Source: JAZDJP01 sp043803805
GTDB taxonomy: Bacteria > Planctomycetota > JAZDJP01
DNA: 8,258 bases
Assembly (NCBI GenBank): GCA_043803805.1
Contig: JAZDJP010000055.1
Location: 1 to 8,258 of the forward strand
Direction: 5' to 3'
A program made the position numbers and the translations under genes. Shown here one piece after another: positions 5,200 through 8,258 of this stretch. Each line of letters starts with the position of its first letter. Position 1 is the first letter of the stretch. The notes under the pieces are model-generated. The model had not been told where the DNA came from. It worked only from the letters and a program-made list of their open reading frames with translations, and ran no database searches.

Positions 5200-6515
5200 T
5201 GCCGGAGGGGCTCGCCGCGGCGCGGATCCTCATGGGGTTTGCGCTGGCGTATCACATCATCGTGGCCGCCATCGGCGTGGGGATGCCGTTTCTTCTGCTC
5301 GCGGCGGAGGGGATGGCCCTTCGGACGGGCGATCCCGTCTGGCGGGCGATCGCCCGGCGGTGGGCGCGGGCGTTCACGGCGCTCTTCGCCATCGGGGCGG
5401 TGACGGGGACGATGGTGGCCTTTCTGCTCGGGATGCTCTGGCCGCGCTTTCTCGAAAAATTCGGCCCGGTGGCCGGGATTCCGTTCGCGCTCGAAGGATT
5501 CGCGTTTTTCGTCGAGGCCATTTTCCTCGGAGTGTATCTCTACGGGTGGGATCGCCTACCCCCCCGGGCGCACTGGCTGTCCGGGATTCCCGTCGCGGCG
5601 GGAAGCATCGGATCGGCGTGGCTCGTGGTCACGGCGAACGGGTGGATGAACACCCCCCAGGGATTCCGGATGGTGAACGGCCGGGTGGTCGAGGTGGACA
5701 TTCTTGCGGCGCTGTTCAATCCGGCCGCCCCGCTCCAGGCGATTCACATGATTTTGACGGCTTGGATGGTCACCGGATTCGCCGTGGCCGGCGTCTATGC
5801 CGCGGCCCGGCTCAGGGGGAGGGAAAACCGGTACACCCGGCGGGCGATGGCGCTCGCCCTGGCGCTCGGGGCGGTGGCGACACCGCTCCAGATCGGGTCG
5901 GGGGATTTTCTCGCGAGGATGACGGCGCGGACCCAGCCGGTCAAATTCGCCGCCATGGAGGGGCAATTCCGGACCGAGGCCGGCGCGCCGCTCCGGATCG
6001 GGGGGATTCCCAATGAAAAAACCCGGGAGACCCGGTGGGCGGTTGAAATTCCCGGCGGGCTTTCCTTCCTGGCGTTTCGCGACTTCAAGGCGGTGGTGTC
6101 CGGGGTGGACGATGTTCCTGTGCGGGACCGGCCTCCGGTGCTCCCGGTGCATCTGGCCTTCCAGGTCATGGTGGGGGTTGGTTTTTCCCTGATGGGACTG
6201 GCCGCCTGGGCGGCGTGGGAGACCTGGCGTCGGCGCGGCGTCCCGTCGGGACGGCTTTTCCTGTGGGCCTCGGTGGCGGCGGGGCCGCTGTCCATTCTCG
6301 CGCTCGAAGCGGGTTGGATGGTAACGGAACTCGGCCGCCAGCCCTGGGTGGTGAAGGGTCTTCTCCGGACGTCCGAGGCCGTGACGGACGCGTCCGGAGC
6401 GGGGACGATCCTGTGGATTGTTGTTGTCCTGTGTGTTCTTTTCACGGCCGGCCTTGTGGCGGCGCTTCGGTCCATCGCGCGGGAGCCCTTCCCGGAGGAC
6501 GCCCATGTCGCCTGA
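5199..6515 (+). CDS. cydA: Cytochrome bd-type quinol oxidase subunit I, short Q-loop, divergent
   Basis: A 438-residue polytopic membrane protein of the CydA family, which oxidises quinol and reduces oxygen using hemes b558, b595 and d. Visible landmarks: H19 in helix 1 (b595 ligand position), the GTM..F helix, E99 and E106 (proton-path glutamates) in ALEGFAFFVEAIFLG, the TANGWMNTPQG motif, H183 in AIHMIL (b558 ligand), K249 and E254 in VKFAAMEGQ (quinol-site residues of E. coli K252/E257), M324 in FQVMVG (b558 ligand, E. coli M393), and EAGWMVTELGRQPW near the end. The Q-loop is short compared with E. coli CydA (522 residues), as in the CydA-S/CioA-like group. The residue two before the axial Met, Arg391 in E. 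coli, is Gln322 here. ATG 5199 overlaps the previous stop; a GTG at 5187 would add four residues and is less likely. Confidence 0.88.
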   Translation: MPEGLAAARILMGFALAYHIIVAAIGVGMPFLLLAAEGMALRTGDPVWRAIARRWARAFTALFAIGAVTGTMVAFLLGMLWPRFLEKFGPVAGIPFALEGFAFFVEAIFLGVYLYGWDRLPPRAHWLSGIPVAAGSIGSAWLVVTANGWMNTPQGFRMVNGRVVEVDILAALFNPAAPLQAIHMILTAWMVTGFAVAGVYAAARLRGRENRYTRRAMALALALGAVATPLQIGSGDFLARMTARTQPVKFAAMEGQFRTEAGAPLRIGGIPNEKTRETRWAVEIPGGLSFLAFRDFKAVVSGVDDVPVRDRPPVLPVHLAFQVMVGVGFSLMGLAAWAAWETWRRRGVPSGRLFLWASVAAGPLSILALEAGWMVTELGRQPWVVKGLLRTSEAVTDASGAGTILWIVVVLCVLFTAGLVAALRSIAREPFPEDAHVA

Positions 6516-7497
6516 ATCGGCGGTCTATGGTATTCTTCTGGCGGCGGTGGCGGCCCATCTCGTTTTCGGAGGGGCGGATTTCGGGATGGGGCTCTGGGGG
6601 ATTCTCCGGTCGGTGCGCGATTCGGAGGCGGAGGAGCGCCGGGTCCACCGGATGATGGGGCCCGTGTGGGAGGCGAATCATGTCTGGCTCGTGTTTGTCT
6701 TCGCCTTGTTTTTCACCGTGTTTCCCCCGGCTTTTTCGGCGTTCGTCCGGTCGCTGTGGGTTCCCCTGCTTCTCGCGGCGGGGGCGGTGGGGCTTCGGGG
6801 GGCGGGATTCGCGTTTGGCCGGGAACCCGGGAATTCCGCGACGGCCCGTGATTTCTGGAGGGGGATATTCATCGCCTCGTCCGCCGCGGCGCCGTTCTTC
6901 CTCGGGGCAACGGTGGGCGCGGCGCTGTCGGGGGGGATGGTCATCACCGCGGGCGGAAAATTCCTCGGGAACCGCGGCATGGATTGGATGAATCCGGTTT
7001 CGCTCGCGACGGGGGCGGCCGGCGCCGCGGCGTCGGCCTGGCTCGGGGCGGCGGCGCTGGCGCGGGAGGCGGACCGTTCCGGGGACGTCCCGCGGGCCTC
7101 CGCCTGGCGTCGGCGGGCGGTGATCGCGGCCGTCATCGCGGCCGGATTCTTCGGATTGGTGCGCCTCGGCGTGGCGCCTTCCCCATCGTCCCCGGCCGCG
7201 ATTTCTGCGGAGGCTGGCGCGGCGGCGTTCCTTCTGGGCATCGCCGGGGTAACGTTGCTTCTGGGGCGGTTCTACACGGTCGCGGCGGTGGCCTCGGCCC
7301 TGGCCGCCGCTGCCGGAGTCGCTTCGCTGGGTCTGGCGTGGTACCCGCGTCTGGTGGGCTCGTTCACGGCGCACACGGCCAAGGCGCCGGACGCGGTCCT
7401 TTGGATTCTGACGGCCGCCATCGCCGCCGGCTTCGCCGTCGTCCTTCCGTCCTTTGCGGGGTTGTATTATTTGTTCCGGGGCGGGAAGAGGTCCTGA
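6505..7497 (+). CDS. cydB: Cytochrome bd-type quinol oxidase subunit II
   Basis: A 330-residue hydrophobic protein, somewhat shorter than E. coli CydB (379). CydB signatures are GGADFGMG (22-29, D25 at the conserved Asp position) and GPVWEANHVWLVF (52-64), where the acidic residue after Trp is E56 instead of the common Asp. Around eight to nine hydrophobic segments are visible. The subunit holds CydA in the membrane and contributes to the proton path. The start is ATG 6505 with GGAGG six bases upstream, overlapping the 3' end of cydA by 11 bases in another frame, so the two subunits are translationally coupled. No small cydX-like frame follows the stop. The last gene of the core operon; the sequence becomes less GC-rich directly after it, and no clear terminator hairpin was found before the next gene. 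Confidence 0.85.
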   Translation: MSPESAVYGILLAAVAAHLVFGGADFGMGLWGILRSVRDSEAEERRVHRMMGPVWEANHVWLVFVFALFFTVFPPAFSAFVRSLWVPLLLAAGAVGLRGAGFAFGREPGNSATARDFWRGIFIASSAAAPFFLGATVGAALSGGMVITAGGKFLGNRGMDWMNPVSLATGAAGAAASAWLGAAALAREADRSGDVPRASAWRRRAVIAAVIAAGFFGLVRLGVAPSPSSPAAISAEAGAAAFLLGIAGVTLLLGRFYTVAAVASALAAAAGVASLGLAWYPRLVGSFTAHTAKAPDAVLWILTAAIAAGFAVVLPSFAGLYYLFRGGKRS

Positions 7498-7548
7498 CCT
7501 TGGAGAGTGGAAAAGGGGAATTCGGTTAATAGATTCGTTGATCCGACT

Positions 7549-7851
7549 ATGTTTTTCTTCCAGTTCAAAGCGAAACCAAGGCACGGCGTAAAAGTCGCGG
7601 CGGATACCGCAGGAGCGTTCGTCAACTGTTGGATTGAGAGAAAGACAAGAAGACAGGCCGAAGCCATTGCACGAAGAATGATCGCTGACCATGGGTGGAA
7701 TGTTGGTTCGCTTGAGATGGCACATCCCGTATCGAGAAAGGACTACAACGAGTCTCCAGTCGGTTTGAATTATTTCGAGCAGGCTCAGATTGACCGCGAG
7801 GTTTTAGTGTTTCATTGTTGGTCACGTAAGCGAAGGTCGTTACGAAAGTGA
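7549..7851 (+). CDS. Small conserved-looking protein of unknown function
   Basis: A 100-residue soluble protein that I do not assign to a family. It opens with MFFFQFKAKPRHGVKVAAD, has an AFVNCWIERKTRRQAEAIAR segment that reads like a beta strand followed by an amphipathic helix, then DHGWNVGSLEMAHPV, an aromatic/acidic LNYFEQAQIDREVLVF segment and a basic tail (WSRKRRSLRK). No signal peptide, membrane segment or metal-binding cluster is seen. ATG 7549 gives a natural N-terminus; a GTG at 7507 would add 14 polar residues. The ribosome-binding site is poor for either. Base composition and codon choice are plainer and less GC-rich than in cydAB 50 bases upstream, suggesting a different origin. 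It abuts the remnant of a Rossmann-fold gene (1-10 bases) and may once have been its operon partner. Confidence 0.6.
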   Translation: MFFFQFKAKPRHGVKVAADTAGAFVNCWIERKTRRQAEAIARRMIADHGWNVGSLEMAHPVSRKDYNESPVGLNYFEQAQIDREVLVFHCWSRKRRSLRK

Positions 7852-7861
7852 AATGTTTGCC

Positions 7862-8037
7862 ATGCGCATCGCGGTAACCGGGGCGTTCGGATATTCGGGC
7901 CGCTACATCGCACAGCGGCTTCTGGCCGCCGGCCACGATGTGATCACGTTCGGCAGAACAAGAACAGCCTGGGGCGTCATTACACCAGCGAAATGGCCCG
8001 TCGGGTGGACCGGGTTTCTGAATATCGTTCCAACTGA
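7862..8037 (+). pseudogene. Internally deleted remnant of an NAD(P)-binding SDR/NmrA-like gene
   Basis: From ATG 7862 (or 7853) the frame reads MRIAVTGAFGYSGRYIAQRL then LAAGHDVITF, a perfect Rossmann N-terminus with the GxxGxxG-type dinucleotide loop (here GAFGYSG). After about residue 30 this frame loses family resemblance and ends only at 8101. From about 7957, in a different frame, NKNSLGRHYTSEMARRVDRV followed by a few residues leads to a TGA at 8035-8037. That segment resembles the C-terminal tail (LGRRYASELAR-like) of such NAD-dependent epimerase/NmrA-like proteins, from memory. The simplest reading is that a deletion removed the middle (most of a roughly 300-residue protein) and joined the two ends out of frame near 7950-7960. 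An IS3-family end lies 86 bases downstream and may be linked to the rearrangement. The N-terminal part is a confident call; the C-terminal match is from recall only. Confidence 0.6.
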
Positions 8038-8123
8038 CATTCAATCCACTTCTGCGCCCTGTCTCCAGGGTTTATCGCACTCCCCTGCCCGGGATTCTTG
8101 AGGCGAAACCCGGCATTGCGTAG

Positions 8124-8258
8124 TGACCCCCTAAAAGCAAGACACTTTTAAGCGGCAGTCAGGGTGACAAAGGCTGCCGCAAATTCCTTGGGCGTACGAT
8201 AGCCCAGGGACGAATGTATGCGTTCCTCGTTATAAAACCGGACGTACTCATCGATCGC
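8124..8258 (-). mobile_element. End of an IS3-family insertion sequence (runs off the window)
   Basis: The terminal inverted repeat begins at 8124 with TGACCCCCTAAAAGCAAGAC, the TGACCCC...AAGACAC pattern common at IS3-family ends, and the transposase 3' end lies just inside it on the minus strand. The other end is outside the window, so target duplication and the intactness of the element cannot be judged. The preceding 86 bases (8038-8123) are non-coding and hold a small CCCTG/CAGGG hairpin and nothing else I recognise. Confidence 0.8.
8148..8258 (-). CDS. C-terminal fragment of an IS3-family transposase (OrfB, rve integrase core)
   Basis: Reading the minus strand from base 8258 gives 36 residues, AIDEYVRFYNEERIHSSLGY then RTPKEFAAAF and a short tail, ending at TAA (complement of 8148-8150). 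The YI/VRFYNEERIHSSLGYRTP motif is the hallmark C-terminal end of the DDE integrase domain in IS3-family OrfB/InsK-type transposases. The catalytic DDE residues lie beyond the window edge. It sits about 25 bases inside the terminal inverted repeat, as expected for the right end of such elements. Confidence 0.9.
   Translation of the reverse strand, partial: AIDEYVRFYNEERIHSSLGYRTPKEFAAAFVTLTAA

Noticed and set aside
6418..6504. Extension of cydB upstream into cydA
   Set aside because: The extra residues are an out-of-frame reading of cydA; ATG 6505 with GGAGG gives the normal CydB N-terminus.
5556..6506. A 316-codon minus-strand open frame opposite cydA
   Set aside because: Low-complexity Arg/Pro/His composition and no family motif; cydA on the plus strand explains the region.
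7498..7548. Promoter or terminator between cydB and the small unknown gene
   Set aside because: A TTGGAG/TTAATA pair has about 20 bases of spacing and there is no GC hairpin with a T-run; not convincing.
6442..7725. A 427-codon minus-strand open frame opposite cydB
   Set aside because: Arg/Pro-rich shadow of cydB running into unrelated flank; no start signal or domain.

Overview
The window comes from a GC-rich bacterial genome, probably Gram-negative in lifestyle. This is judged from the dense, ATG-overlapping gene order, the good Shine-Dalgarno sites and a cytochrome bd quinol oxidase; no genus can be named from the sequence. The central block (about 920-7500) is very G-rich on its coding strand, with heavy use of GGG for glycine and CGG for arginine. 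Both flanks (1-920 and 7500-8258) look compositionally plainer, less GC-rich and accessory. They hold the cut ends of two insertion sequences, a small nuclease-like gene, intergenic repeats and a decayed gene.

Left flank (1-974): a minus-strand reading frame leaves the window at base 1 and resembles the start of a DDE transposase. Its ribosome-binding site lies inside a near-perfect stem-loop. Next comes a plus-strand GIY-YIG-domain gene with its own promoter. About 300 non-coding bases follow, carrying TTYCGTG-type repeats, a GACTCGCC octamer array and a stem-loop, and ending in a good sigma70-type promoter.

Core (975-7497): seven plus-strand genes lie in tight succession and probably form one transcript. 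They are a PgsA-like phosphatidylglycerophosphate synthase; a membrane-bound RsbU/SpoIIE-type phosphatase with a long, charged, internally repeated cytoplasmic tail; an RsbW-type GHKL ATPase; a STAS anti-anti-sigma protein; a TrpG/PabA glutamine amidotransferase; and CydA and CydB of a divergent short-Q-loop cytochrome bd-type oxidase. The three middle proteins form a complete partner-switching circuit (sensor phosphatase, kinase/anti-sigma, phosphorylatable STAS protein), but no sigma factor is present. The likely logic is that an envelope or periplasmic cue activates the phosphatase, the phosphatase dephosphorylates the STAS protein, and that protein then captures the RsbW-like kinase and frees an unknown target encoded elsewhere. 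Linkage to phospholipid synthesis and a terminal oxidase suggests a membrane or respiratory stress signal; this is inference.

Right flank (7498-8258): a small unrecognised protein gene is followed by a remnant of an NAD(P)-binding Rossmann (SDR/NmrA-like) gene, in which an N-terminus is joined to an apparent C-terminus in another frame. Last is the end of an IS3-family element with its terminal inverted repeat and the last 36 codons of its transposase on the minus strand.

The strongest points for follow-up are the sigma-less partner-switching cassette embedded between pgsA and cydAB, the duplicated LPEKKPG motif in its phosphatase, the Arg-to-Gln change next to the axial Met of CydA, and the RBS-masking hairpin of the left IS-like gene.
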